The notes under the pieces: generated by a model
Database searches by the model: none
The model's input: the letters and a program-made list of their open reading frames with translations, nothing else
What the model was told of the DNA's origin: nothing
In this document: one piece after another, positions 10,501-16,936 of the stretch
Layout: the number at the start of each line of letters is the position of its first letter
Position numbering within the stretch: the stretch's first letter is position 1
Made by a program: the position numbers and the translations under genes
NCBI RefSeq assembly: GCF_900182985.1
Contig: NZ_FXUY01000001.1
Location: 4,599,501-4,663,500 of the forward strand
Reading direction: 5' to 3'
DNA from: Pseudomonas helmanticensis
GTDB lineage: Bacteria; Pseudomonadota; Gammaproteobacteria; Pseudomonadales; Pseudomonadaceae
Length of the DNA stretch: 64,000 nt

Positions 10501-10566
10501 GAACTGGATGCCGGTGTCGCTGACGAGCGTGACGGTGTCTTCGAACTGGGTGACTTCAGGCAACAT
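7507..10566 (-). CDS. srfB: SrfB-like Hsp70/actin-fold ATPase
   Basis: A 1019-residue protein of the SrfB family. After a roughly 250-residue N-terminal domain it shows the three nucleotide-binding signatures of the actin/Hsp70/sugar-kinase fold: phosphate-1 LDVGNSRTCGI (258-268), phosphate-2 TIDIGGGTTDL (566-576) and the adenosine motif LLLTGRPSRLPG (770-781). Key Asp and Gly residues are all present, so an active ATPase is expected. It has no signal peptide or membrane helix. It sits 17 nt after the SrfA gene and overlaps srfC by 4 nt. Related folds act as chaperones, filament-forming proteins or pilus and division ATPases. The substrate here is unknown. Confidence 0.9.
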   Translation of the reverse strand: MLPEVTQFEDTVTLVSDTGIQFMDFALRLDPRKEPAGEFAPMISGLVCRLMYNEEKDFYFYEPEPEKIEKAKPAFSLDMKSSLDLLNGVWLPIPFFRFMPPHRFDEGPSNWSRMRLVKLATPDIDGNTHRLTMAFDSRVMPKRDGTAYLAPNEEDISSGVSFKLATKASETRWFLAQPWVNEWLLELFNEGNSHRSREELDIDIRASHHLAHYLNVLSLLGKPSTAMQSTARPKVDIPELKVVANDSNGQPILVDLVLDVGNSRTCGILIENHGQAGSGLKHNYVLELRDLITPEHTYNQPFESRVEFAQANFGKDHCSVKSGRHDAFQWATIARVGNEAGRLASRRRGTEGSTGLSSPKRYLWDEKAYAPGWRFNCSYVKTDNEPYATAAPFSHLINETGEALYSLDEDDRLPVFMPRYSRSSLMTFMLAEVLAQALSQINSPAQRSRQGHTRSPRQLNSITLTVPPGMPQAERSILNERMLQAIGLVWKSLGWHAGEEDPHEKEGASPRTPIPSIRVEWDEASCGQLVYLYTEVNENFAGHPEEFFDTIARPDKTDRERITLATIDIGGGTTDLVITDYRLDRAGNTGSGSNVHIVPEQRFRDGFKVAGDDILLDVIQDFILPSFEKALQNAGVKAPDSLMSRLCGDESVSAQDVILRQQLNLQVFSPLGLALLKAYEAYDPQVPQEVTPQSYRQLLGDNAISQTVLEYVNAAVRRDVGGQSDFDLYAAQISFDLQKLHAAFLNDQINITKILGALCEVVAQYPCDVLLLTGRPSRLPGIQAFIRKVLPLPPGRILALQNYRTGGWYPFHKNGRIDDPKSTASVGAMLCLLCANHSVPNFYFRSSALKPYSTVKHIGVIDLNNVIKDADVLYRDIQSEDYKIKLPEIGVGDDADTPQLEMRGDLRLGFRQLAADRWSASPLYTLRFTKSGREKFSRAVGENGSAPLLKVRFEVKTADQYTKKQDLVSDRLSVRAIESNSNNVSFNPRSDLELELNTMLDAGLSETKYWLDSGSVKRK

Positions 10567-10583
10567 TTCGGGTTATTCCGTGC

Positions 10584-11951
10584 TTATTCGCCCATCTGCC
10601 GCATGGACATTGGGAATTGATCTTTGCCATAACCGCCAGTGCAGTCGGCGACGGTGGTCGCTCCCTTGCGGCAGTTGACCTTGGGCATGTCGTAGGTGCT
10701 GCCATCGCCGCAAACGGCCTGGCCCTGACTGTCGATGGCGAGGCTGCCGCCCTTCATGGAGGCCGCGACCGGGCCGCTGCACTTCGAACCATCGGCCTGA
10801 TGCACCGTCACTTCACCCTTGCCGTCCTTGAACTGGTATTCGAGGCGTAACGGTTTGCCGGTGCGGCGGTCTTGAATGCCGGCGCCGGCGCGGTATTGGC
10901 CATCGAGGAAATCGGCCGCGCCATCCGCCGCGTTGGGCGGAATGCTCAGGGCCGGGCCGGCCTTGGCAGCGGCAGCCTTGTCAGCCTCGGCCGCTGGCGT
11001 GGCTGGCGGTGCAGTCGGGTTTTCGGCAGCGTTGGCAGGCGTTTCGGCGGTCGGGTCCTGGGTCACGCCGGCGTTTTCGGCAGCTGCTTCGTCACCTTCG
11101 AGTGCCGGTGCTTCTGCGCCTTGTGTGCCGAGCACCGCCGCGCCGGTATCGACGTTGGCGCCGGTGCCGGTGCCGGTAACCGGGATGCCATTAAGCGTGG
11201 TCGCGGTACCGACGGGCAGCGGTTCTACCTGCCGTTCGACGGGCACCACACCTTCAGGCAGCAGGTCGACGGCCACCAGTGGAATCGGTACGCAGCCGCG
11301 CAGACCGAGCAACAGCCACAACAGCAACAACAGGAGCGGCAGCAGTAACAGCCACCACCACCAGCGTCGCCACCATGGACGCGTCACGACAGGAATCACC
11401 GGCGCGAGCGGTGCCGCGACAGGTGCTGGCGTTTCCGCAGGCAAAGTGAAAACCGGGGGAACCTGATACAGGCAGTGCAGCGGATCACGATTGCGATCCG
11501 CGCCGGCGTGCTCGAAACCCCAGAAGGTCAGCACGGGTTTGCCTTGCACCAGGTAGACGAAGTTTTCGTCGGGGAAATGGATGACGCGCTTGAGCAGCTT
11601 GCCGAACACGGCTTTGTCGCCCTGCTGCGGCTCGTCCGAGTCGGTGCCGAGGAAACGCTGGCTCAATTCTTCGAGCGCAGTTTTCAGCGCTTCAAGTTGC
11701 CGACGAGCAGGTGCGCGCTCTTCTTCGGTCGCGCTGCTCCACGGGATTACATCGCCGTCGAGGCCGCTGTACCAGTCGATCTGGTTGCCGAGTTCGTCGC
11801 TTTGAGGGATGGCCAGGTGATCGACCAGGTCGGGATTCTTGCGGCGAATCGCTTCGCGCAATTGCAGAGCCGCCCGGTAAACCGGTTGACCTGTTTCGCC
11901 CAATGCTGTGAATGACCCGCTCTTGCCGCTGCGTAATAGTGCCCCGCGCAT
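10584..11951 (-). CDS. srfA: SrfA-like membrane protein
   Basis: A 455-residue protein, first gene of the cluster. An approximately 165-residue cytoplasmic domain is followed by a Pro/Ala linker, a basic RPWWRRWWWW stretch and an unusual membrane helix made almost only of Leu and Trp (about 198-217). A long Ala/Pro/Thr-rich region comes next. The C-terminal domain of about 110 residues has four Cys (in KCSG, AVCGDG, VNCRKG, ADCTGG), suited to disulfides in the periplasm. Positive charges before the helix predict N-in topology. ATG 11951 is preferred because GGAG lies 5 nt upstream; an in-frame ATG 13 codons earlier lacks this. It is the likely membrane anchor of the SrfB/SrfC machinery, by inference. 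Confidence 0.82.
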   Translation of the reverse strand: MRGALLRSGKSGSFTALGETGQPVYRAALQLREAIRRKNPDLVDHLAIPQSDELGNQIDWYSGLDGDVIPWSSATEEERAPARRQLEALKTALEELSQRFLGTDSDEPQQGDKAVFGKLLKRVIHFPDENFVYLVQGKPVLTFWGFEHAGADRNRDPLHCLYQVPPVFTLPAETPAPVAAPLAPVIPVVTRPWWRRWWWWLLLLPLLLLLLWLLLGLRGCVPIPLVAVDLLPEGVVPVERQVEPLPVGTATTLNGIPVTGTGTGANVDTGAAVLGTQGAEAPALEGDEAAAENAGVTQDPTAETPANAAENPTAPPATPAAEADKAAAAKAGPALSIPPNAADGAADFLDGQYRAGAGIQDRRTGKPLRLEYQFKDGKGEVTVHQADGSKCSGPVAASMKGGSLAIDSQGQAVCGDGSTYDMPKVNCRKGATTVADCTGGYGKDQFPMSMRQMGE

Positions 11952-12019
11952 CCATACTCCATATGTTCCGTTGCGCAATGACAGGCGCAAATGCCTGTGC
12001 CTTGCTCCTGCATTTAGCT

Positions 12020-12048
12020 GGCGACCTTAATGTCATTATGATGTCGCC
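12020..12048. promoter_or_regulatory. Inverted repeat in the srfA / DUF4432 divergent promoter region
   Basis: GGCGAC (12020-12025) and GTCGCC (12043-12048) flank an AT-rich 17-nt centre, about 70 nt upstream of the srfA start. The AT-rich centre between GC-rich arms resembles a regulator-binding site or promoter core. Nothing else that looks like a gene is seen between 11,952 and 12,218. Confidence 0.3.
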
Positions 12049-12159
12049 GTCAATCAGCCGATAGGCCAAAACCGAACGAGGCTAGCTGAAGAACGCGCGC
12101 CTCGCTCGGGATTAATTCGTCACTCACCAAAGAGCCGCCTGGATCTGGTTTATTTACGC

Positions 12160-12188
12160 TTGCTGAAACGATTCATCAGCGCTATAAA
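12160..12188 (+). promoter_or_regulatory. Sigma-70-type promoter of the DUF4432 gene
   Basis: TTGCTG (12160-12165) and TATAAA (12183-12188) are separated by exactly 17 bp, 30 bp upstream of the plus-strand start at 12219. Hexamer match and spacing are close to the sigma-70 consensus. Confidence 0.55.
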
Positions 12189-12218
12189 AAACCTACAACT
12201 CCAATAAAAGGCACGCTC

Positions 12219-13433
12219 ATGAATTCGCTCAAACTCGCTATTGCCCTCGCCACGATGGCGGCAGCTTCCCAAGCCATGGCTTGGGATTACGTCCTGCTCG
12301 ACACCGACAAGCCTGCGCAAAACTGGAGCATTACCAGTGAGCAACTGGGCATCAAAACCGACAAAGCCTTCTCCGTGACCCTGCGCACCCTGCATGGCGG
12401 TCGGCAGGAAGGTGTGAGCATTGTTGATATCGATAACGGCGTGATGAAGCTCTCGGTGGTGCCGACTCGCGGCATGAATGTCTTGCAGGCAACGGTCGGC
12501 GCTGTGCGCATGGGCTGGGATTCGCCGGTCAAGGAAGTGGTCAATCCGGCCTTTATTGAACTCAATGGCCGTGGTGGTCTGGGCTGGCTGGAAGGCTTCA
12601 ACGAAATGGTCACCCGCTGCGGTTACGAATGGGTTGGCCATCCGGGTATGGACAACGGTGAGCTGCTGACCCTGCACGGTCGCGCCGCGAACATTCCGGC
12701 GAGTAAAGTCAGCCTGCACATCGATGAGAAGCCGCCGTATGGCATCAGCCTGCGTGGCGAATTGAAAGAGCAGGCGTTCAAGAAGGTCGACTTCTCCGTC
12801 GCGACCGAACTGGTCACGGTGCCCGGCAGCACCGCGTTCGCGCTTAACGATACGCTGACCAACAATGGCGACTATCCGAAAGAATATCAGGCGCTGTATC
12901 ACAGTAACTTCAGTACGCCGTTTCTTGAGCAAGGCGCGCGGTTTGCGGCACCGGTCAAACAGGTCTCGCCCTTTAACGACAAGGCCAAGGGCGAACTGGC
13001 CGACTGGCAGACGTATCGCGCGCCGACCAACGACTACGACGAAACGGTTTACAACGTCGTGCCCTATGCGGACGCCAAGGGACAGACCCTGACCGTGCTG
13101 CATAACAAGGCGGGTAGCCTGGGGGTTTCTGTCGGCTTCAACACTCAACAGCTGCCGGTGTTTCCCCTGTGGAAAAACACCGATACCCAGGGGCAGGGCT
13201 ACGTCACGGGGCTTGAGCCGGGGACCAGTTTTTCCTACAACCGTCGCTATCAGCGGCCGTTGAACCTGGTGCCGACCATCGCGCCGAAAGCCAGCCAACA
13301 GTTCCAGATCAATTACAGCCTCCTGGCCGACAAAAATGCTGTGGATAACGCGTTGAAACGCGTCAGCGAGATTCAGGCCGGACGCGACACCGAAGTGCGG
13401 CAGACGCCGCTGGTGGATTTGACCGAGCATTAA
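12219..13433 (+). CDS. Exported DUF4432 family protein (aldose-epimerase-like fold)
   Basis: A 404-residue protein beginning with a clear Sec signal (LKLAIALATMAAASQAMA, cleavage before WDY), so it is probably periplasmic. The body matches DUF4432, a branch of the galactose-mutarotase-like beta-sandwich. Visible pieces include VVPTRGMNVL near residue 80, GWLEGFNEMVTRCGYEW and LTLHGRAANIPAS, with His and Glu residues that in mutarotases bind the sugar ring. The family is thought to bind or epimerise carbohydrates, but no substrate can be assigned. AAAGG lies about 9 nt before the ATG. It has its own promoter, is divergent from srfA, and overlaps comM tail to tail by 4 nt. Confidence 0.82.
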   Translation: MNSLKLAIALATMAAASQAMAWDYVLLDTDKPAQNWSITSEQLGIKTDKAFSVTLRTLHGGRQEGVSIVDIDNGVMKLSVVPTRGMNVLQATVGAVRMGWDSPVKEVVNPAFIELNGRGGLGWLEGFNEMVTRCGYEWVGHPGMDNGELLTLHGRAANIPASKVSLHIDEKPPYGISLRGELKEQAFKKVDFSVATELVTVPGSTAFALNDTLTNNGDYPKEYQALYHSNFSTPFLEQGARFAAPVKQVSPFNDKAKGELADWQTYRAPTNDYDETVYNVVPYADAKGQTLTVLHNKAGSLGVSVGFNTQQLPVFPLWKNTDTQGQGYVTGLEPGTSFSYNRRYQRPLNLVPTIAPKASQQFQINYSLLADKNAVDNALKRVSEIQAGRDTEVRQTPLVDLTEH

Positions 13434-14923
13434 GATGACGCCGGGCGGTATTGCAGTGCTTCGGCCAGATGCTCGCGGCTGATTGCATCGACTTGTTCCA
13501 GATCGGCCAGCGTGCGCGCGACCTTGAGCAAGCGATGCGCCGAGCGCAGCGACAAGGTCAGGCGCTCGCAGGCCGACTCCAACCAGGCTTCATCGACTGT
13601 GGATAACGTGCAGTACTGCTTCAAACCCGGCAGATCGAGAAACGCATTGGCACAGCCTTGGCGCTTTTGCTGGCGCTCCCGCGCCTCGGCCACCAATGCG
13701 GCAGCGCTGGCGCTGTCCTCGCCGGGCTTAATCGCAGGATTCAGCGCCGTGGCTTCCCGCGCCACTGTAAGGTGCAAATCGATCCGGTCCAGCAGCGGCC
13801 CCGACAGCTTGTTGCGATAGCGCTGCACCATGTCTGGTGTGCACGAGCACTTGCCGCTCGGCTCGCCCAGATATCCACAGGGGCAGGGGTTCATCGCTGC
13901 GACCAGTTGAAAGCGCGCGGGAAAACGCACGCGATCCTTGGCCCGGGCGATCACGATGAATCCCGACTCCAAAGGCTCCCGTAAAACCTCCAGAACCTTG
14001 CGATCAAACTCCGGCAACTCATCGAGAAACAGCACACCATGGTGGGCGAGGGTGATTTCGCCGGGTTGTGGTTTCGAGCTGCCACCAACGAGTGCCGGTC
14101 CGGAGGCGGAATGGTGCGGTTGACGGAAGGGACGCTGCGGCCAATGGGTCAGCGGCGCGCCACTGGCGACTGACTGAATCGCCGCCACCTCCAGTGCTTC
14201 ACTTTCGGCCAGCGGCGGCAACAGCCCAGGCAGGCGACTCGCCAACAATGTCTTACCCGTCCCTGGCGGCCCGCTGAACAGCAAGTTATGGGCCCCCGCA
14301 GCAGCAATCAGTAACGCTCGTTTCGCCGCCACTTGCCCTTGCACTTCATTCAAGTCGGGATAAGGCTTGCTCGCGTGCATCAATCCATCGGATACATAGG
14401 GTTCAACCGGCGTATGCCCATTGAAATGCGCCACCGCCTCCAGCAAATGATCCACCGCAAACACCTTCAACCCCGAAGCCAAACACGCCTCCTCGGCATT
14501 CGCCCGCGGCACCACCAGCGCCCGACCCGCTTTGCGCGCCGCCAACGCTGCCGGCAATACCCCGCGCACCGCCCTTACTGCGCCGGACAATGCCAACTCT
14601 CCCAAACATTCCACATCATCCAGCGTCAGACACGGCACCTGCACACTCGCCGACAGAATCCCCAAGGCAATTGCGAGATCAAAGCGCCCGCCATCCTTGG
14701 GCAGATCCGCCGGCGCCAGATTCAAGGTGATCCGCCGCGCCGGAAACTGCAGCCCGGAATTGATGATCGCACTGCGCACCCGGTCCTTGCTCTCCTTCAC
14801 CGCCGCCTCGGGCAGCCCGACCATGGTCAGCGACGGCAGACCGTTGGCCAGATGGACTTCGACGGTGACAGCGGGGGCTTCCACGCCTATCTGGGCGCGG
14901 CTGTGGACGATGGAGAGGGACAT
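13430..14923 (-). CDS. comM: YifB/ComM family Mg-chelatase-like AAA+ ATPase
   Basis: A 497-residue AAA+ protein. The N-terminal ChlI-like domain (VEVHLANGLPSLTMVGLPE) is followed by Walker A GPPGTGKTLLASRLPG (about 219-234) and Walker B GVLFLDELPEF. Next come the zinc-type cluster NPCPCGYLGEPSGKCSC and a C-terminal Mg-chelatase helical domain. ComM is a hexameric helicase that promotes branch migration during integration of taken-up DNA in natural transformation. It is widely kept even in species not known to be competent. The length is normal for the family. It stands alone on the minus strand, with no clear terminator at the shared 3' end with the DUF4432 gene. Confidence 0.93.
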   Translation of the reverse strand: MSLSIVHSRAQIGVEAPAVTVEVHLANGLPSLTMVGLPEAAVKESKDRVRSAIINSGLQFPARRITLNLAPADLPKDGGRFDLAIALGILSASVQVPCLTLDDVECLGELALSGAVRAVRGVLPAALAARKAGRALVVPRANAEEACLASGLKVFAVDHLLEAVAHFNGHTPVEPYVSDGLMHASKPYPDLNEVQGQVAAKRALLIAAAGAHNLLFSGPPGTGKTLLASRLPGLLPPLAESEALEVAAIQSVASGAPLTHWPQRPFRQPHHSASGPALVGGSSKPQPGEITLAHHGVLFLDELPEFDRKVLEVLREPLESGFIVIARAKDRVRFPARFQLVAAMNPCPCGYLGEPSGKCSCTPDMVQRYRNKLSGPLLDRIDLHLTVAREATALNPAIKPGEDSASAAALVAEARERQQKRQGCANAFLDLPGLKQYCTLSTVDEAWLESACERLTLSLRSAHRLLKVARTLADLEQVDAISREHLAEALQYRPASS

Positions 14924-15055
14924 GGTCGTTCCTTGAGCTGAATCGGGGGCCGCTTCCTGCGGGTACTTGAAGGGTAGTCTGGGGAGAGGGCGTTGGTCGG
15001 ACAGTTTTAAGGGCGAACCTTCACTGGATGTTGCTGAAGGCTCTAATCCTCAGGC

Positions 15056-15080
15056 ATAAAAAAACCGCCTGACAGGCGGT
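15056..15080 (-). terminator. Rho-independent terminator after the 56-aa ORF
   Basis: Stem ACCGCCT/AGGCGGT with a 3-nt loop (15064-15080) is followed on the minus strand by a run of T (complement of the A run at 15058-15064). It lies 15 nt past the stop of the minus-strand small gene. A weaker T run exists on the plus side. Confidence 0.8.
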
Positions 15081-15094
15081 CATTTTTGCGGTAC

Positions 15095-15265
15095 TCAGGT
15101 TCCACCACCGGCGAGCCAACCATCGGGCTCCATTTCCTTGCCATAGGTCGCGGCCACTTTCAGAAAATGCCGCTGACTGGCTGATACTCTGTCCGGCAAA
15201 CCGAGTGCCTCGATACCCGGTTTGGAAACCCGTGCCGGTTGGGTTTTCTGCTTCTTCTGCTTCAT
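15095..15265 (-). CDS. Small basic protein (56 aa), partner of the GNAT gene
   Basis: Begins ATG 15265 with a Lys-rich head (MKQKKQK) and ends ...EPDGWLAGGGT. It lies 34 nt after the upstream acetyltransferase-like gene and directly before a terminator, so the two are probably one transcript. The C-terminal half (ASQRHFLKVAATYG through EPDGWLAG) is clearly related to the C-terminal half of a second small protein at 16295-16477: SANQRRFIEVAVTCG and EPSGVLAG. Duplication and shared conserved residues argue that it is a real coding gene. Function is unknown; it could be an antitoxin, a regulator or a subunit of the acetyltransferase. Confidence 0.6.
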   Translation of the reverse strand: MKQKKQKTQPARVSKPGIEALGLPDRVSASQRHFLKVAATYGKEMEPDGWLAGGGT

Positions 15266-15299
15266 AAACACCTCACGTGCCGGGATGCTTGATTCGATC

Positions 15300-15836
15300 T
15301 TATTGGTCGTCCAATGGAAAGACAAGGCGACCGGTTGTATCAAAATAAAATCCCAGCGTTTGATAGTAAGGGATGGCGCCTGAGTCTGGCTCTTGTACTT
15401 CGATTTGCGTGCGCCCCAGCTTCCGGGCGTAGAACTCTGTTGTCAGCAATGCCATCGGAGCGATCCAGCCCCGCAAGGTATTTGTCTTGCAGGTGTGTCC
15501 CTGCAAAAGGACGATTTTCATGCAGATCGTGCTTCTTCGCGGCGTTGCGTAGCACAGTCCGCACAGTTCTTCTTCGTACCAGAACGCCAAGTCCAGCCCT
15601 TTTGCATCTTTGGTCTTCCAGTCCAAAACAGCGTCCCAGGGATACCCAACGGGGCCGGTCCACTGGTGGAACGCGTTGATTGCTACTGGAGTTATCGGAT
15701 CGATCCTGAGTGATAGAGCATCAACTCCAGCTGCCAGGGCTTCTGGGTCCATGGACATTGTTTGATGTGCAAGTTTGCGCGATTCAGATTTGAGTGTCTG
15801 ATTTCGAAGCTCGGTACCTTTGCCTTTTCTTCGCAT
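15300..15836 (-). CDS. GNAT-like N-acetyltransferase domain protein
   Basis: A 178-residue protein whose C-terminal part carries features of the GNAT fold: AFWYEEELCGLCYATP (strands 2-3), RGWIAPMALLTTEFYARKLG in the place of the acetyl-CoA pyrophosphate loop and helix, and AIPYYQTLGFYFD (the usual YYxxxGF motif). The expected Q/RxxGxG/A loop is degraded, so the donor-binding mode or activity is uncertain. Codon use and GC are less extreme than in neighbouring core genes, suggesting acquisition. It is followed by the 56-aa gene on the same strand. Possible roles are small-molecule or protein acetylation, or the toxin of a toxin-antitoxin pair. The start at 15836 is the most upstream ATG; one near residue 27 is an alternative. 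Confidence 0.6.
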   Translation of the reverse strand: MRRKGKGTELRNQTLKSESRKLAHQTMSMDPEALAAGVDALSLRIDPITPVAINAFHQWTGPVGYPWDAVLDWKTKDAKGLDLAFWYEEELCGLCYATPRRSTICMKIVLLQGHTCKTNTLRGWIAPMALLTTEFYARKLGRTQIEVQEPDSGAIPYYQTLGFYFDTTGRLVFPLDDQ

Positions 15837-16262
15837 CGTCTTGTTCTGTCGGGATCAATATGCAGACGATATCGAAGACATTGATGCTTACGTAATCAGA
15901 CGTAGGGGACGGTCCTCGTAGGACTGGGCTTGCGTTAGTGAAGGACGTTGGAGATGGCCAGTTCAGGGTGTGAGAGGGCGGGGAGGCAATACTTTATACC
16001 GGTATGGATGAGGGTTTTGCGCTGCTCTCGATCGAAAATGAGCTTTGACTCCTGAGCGGTACTGAAGGATCCTCACGCTCGAGGACTGCAACTGCGCATT
16101 CGTCGGGACTGGGCACCAGTAAAAGCTCCCCCGCATTTTTGGCAGCAGAGAAAGCTGGTTTCTCTGAAGTAATGACGACGGGCTAGCCTGTCGGATTCTG
16201 AACCCAAGGCCGTAAAGTCGGGAGCTAAAGAATCGCTGCGACTACTCCTCCGAACAAAAAAA
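15837..16262. other. Intergenic gap without a convincing gene
   Basis: About 430 nt of mixed composition between the acetyltransferase gene and a bidirectional terminator. Short open frames exist on both strands, but none has a ribosome-binding site or recognisable motif. It probably holds the promoter of the minus-strand acetyltransferase operon and possibly decayed accessory DNA. Confidence 0.5.
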
Positions 16263-16285
16263 GGCGTCCTATGGACGCCTTTTTT
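16255..16285. terminator. Bidirectional Rho-independent terminator
   Basis: GGCGTCC (16263-16269), a 3-nt TAT loop and GGACGCC (16273-16279) form a stem flanked by A and T runs on both sides. It ends the minus-strand 60-aa gene, whose stop is at 16295. Confidence 0.8.
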
Positions 16286-16294
16286 ATTTTTCAC

Positions 16295-16477
16295 TCAGGA
16301 CCTTCTACCGGCCAGCACGCCGCTTGGCTCAAGCGCTGGCCCACATGTAACAGCAACTTCAATAAATCGCCGTTGGTTGGCTGACATATTCCCAGTCAAA
16401 CGGAGTGCTTCGAGGTGAAAATCAACAATCTGAAATAGCTTTTCCTTCCTCTTCTTATCCTTCACAGATACCTCCAT
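16295..16477 (-). CDS. Small basic protein (60 aa), paralogue of the 15095-15265 protein
   Basis: ATG 16477 has GGAG-like purines upstream (AGATGGAGG on the minus strand overlaps the start region). The protein has a Lys/Arg-rich head (VKDKKRKEK) and a tail SANQRRFIEVAVTCG...EPSGVLAGRRS that aligns without gaps to the 56-aa protein 1.2 kb away. No acetyltransferase gene precedes it; the divergent higA-like gene lies upstream instead. It may be a stand-alone or leftover copy of the same cassette. It is followed within 20 nt by a terminator, which supports expression. Confidence 0.55.
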   Translation of the reverse strand: MEVSVKDKKRKEKLFQIVDFHLEALRLTGNMSANQRRFIEVAVTCGPALEPSGVLAGRRS

Positions 16478-16666
16478 CTTGATGGGCGTATTTCGTTTGC
16501 CAATGTAATGACATGCGTAAGGGCTGCGTAACTGGGCGCAGACGCTAATTTTTGTAGGGCCATGCCCTAATAGTTGTAGGACGCCGGCGAAACGGTTTTG
16601 ATGGTCTTGTTTTCCTGAATCGGATGCTCCAGTTTGGCCACTCAAAACAGCCTCTGGAGGCGAAAA

Positions 16667-16936
16667 ATGGACCGCAATGGTATGCGCCCGATTCATCCGG
16701 GCGAGGTTCTGAATAAGGAATTCATGGAGCCGTTGGGCATGACTGTCATGGATCTGGCCATGCCCACGAACTGGCCCGAAAGTAAGATCGAAAAGTTTGT
16801 GAAATGCCAGCTCGGGATCTGCGCCGATCTGGCAATCAGCCTTGCCACTCATCTCAACACTACGGCTGAGTTCTGGATGAATCTCCAAACGACTTACGAT
16901 TTGCGCAGGGCCCAGCTCCGGCATGCGGGTTTATAG
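16667..16936 (+). CDS. HigA-like antitoxin, no adjacent HigB
   Basis: An 89-residue protein from ATG 16667, with GGAGG 6 nt upstream. The family hallmarks are present: NGMRPIHPGEVLNKEFMEPLGM at the N-terminus and TAEFWMNLQTTYDLRRA at the C-terminus. HigA is the DNA-binding antitoxin of HigB mRNA interferases and represses its own operon. Here the helix-turn-helix centre (DLAMPTNWPESKIEKFVKCQ) departs from the usual LAxxLGVPxxRI pattern, so DNA binding may be weakened. A higB gene would normally lie just upstream, but the 189 nt before this start contain none. It is probably an orphan or decaying antitoxin. The stop overlaps the BRO-N gene tail to tail by 6 nt. Confidence 0.68.
   Translation: MDRNGMRPIHPGEVLNKEFMEPLGMTVMDLAMPTNWPESKIEKFVKCQLGICADLAISLATHLNTTAEFWMNLQTTYDLRRAQLRHAGL

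Noticed and set aside
15837..16262. Possible tRNA or tmRNA fragment or attachment site in the island
   Set aside because: No T-loop GTTCGAATCC-type sequence, CCA end or direct repeat could be found.
16073..16294. A 73-codon minus frame with several Cys
   Set aside because: It starts inside the terminator stem, has no ribosome-binding site and no related sequence that I recognise.
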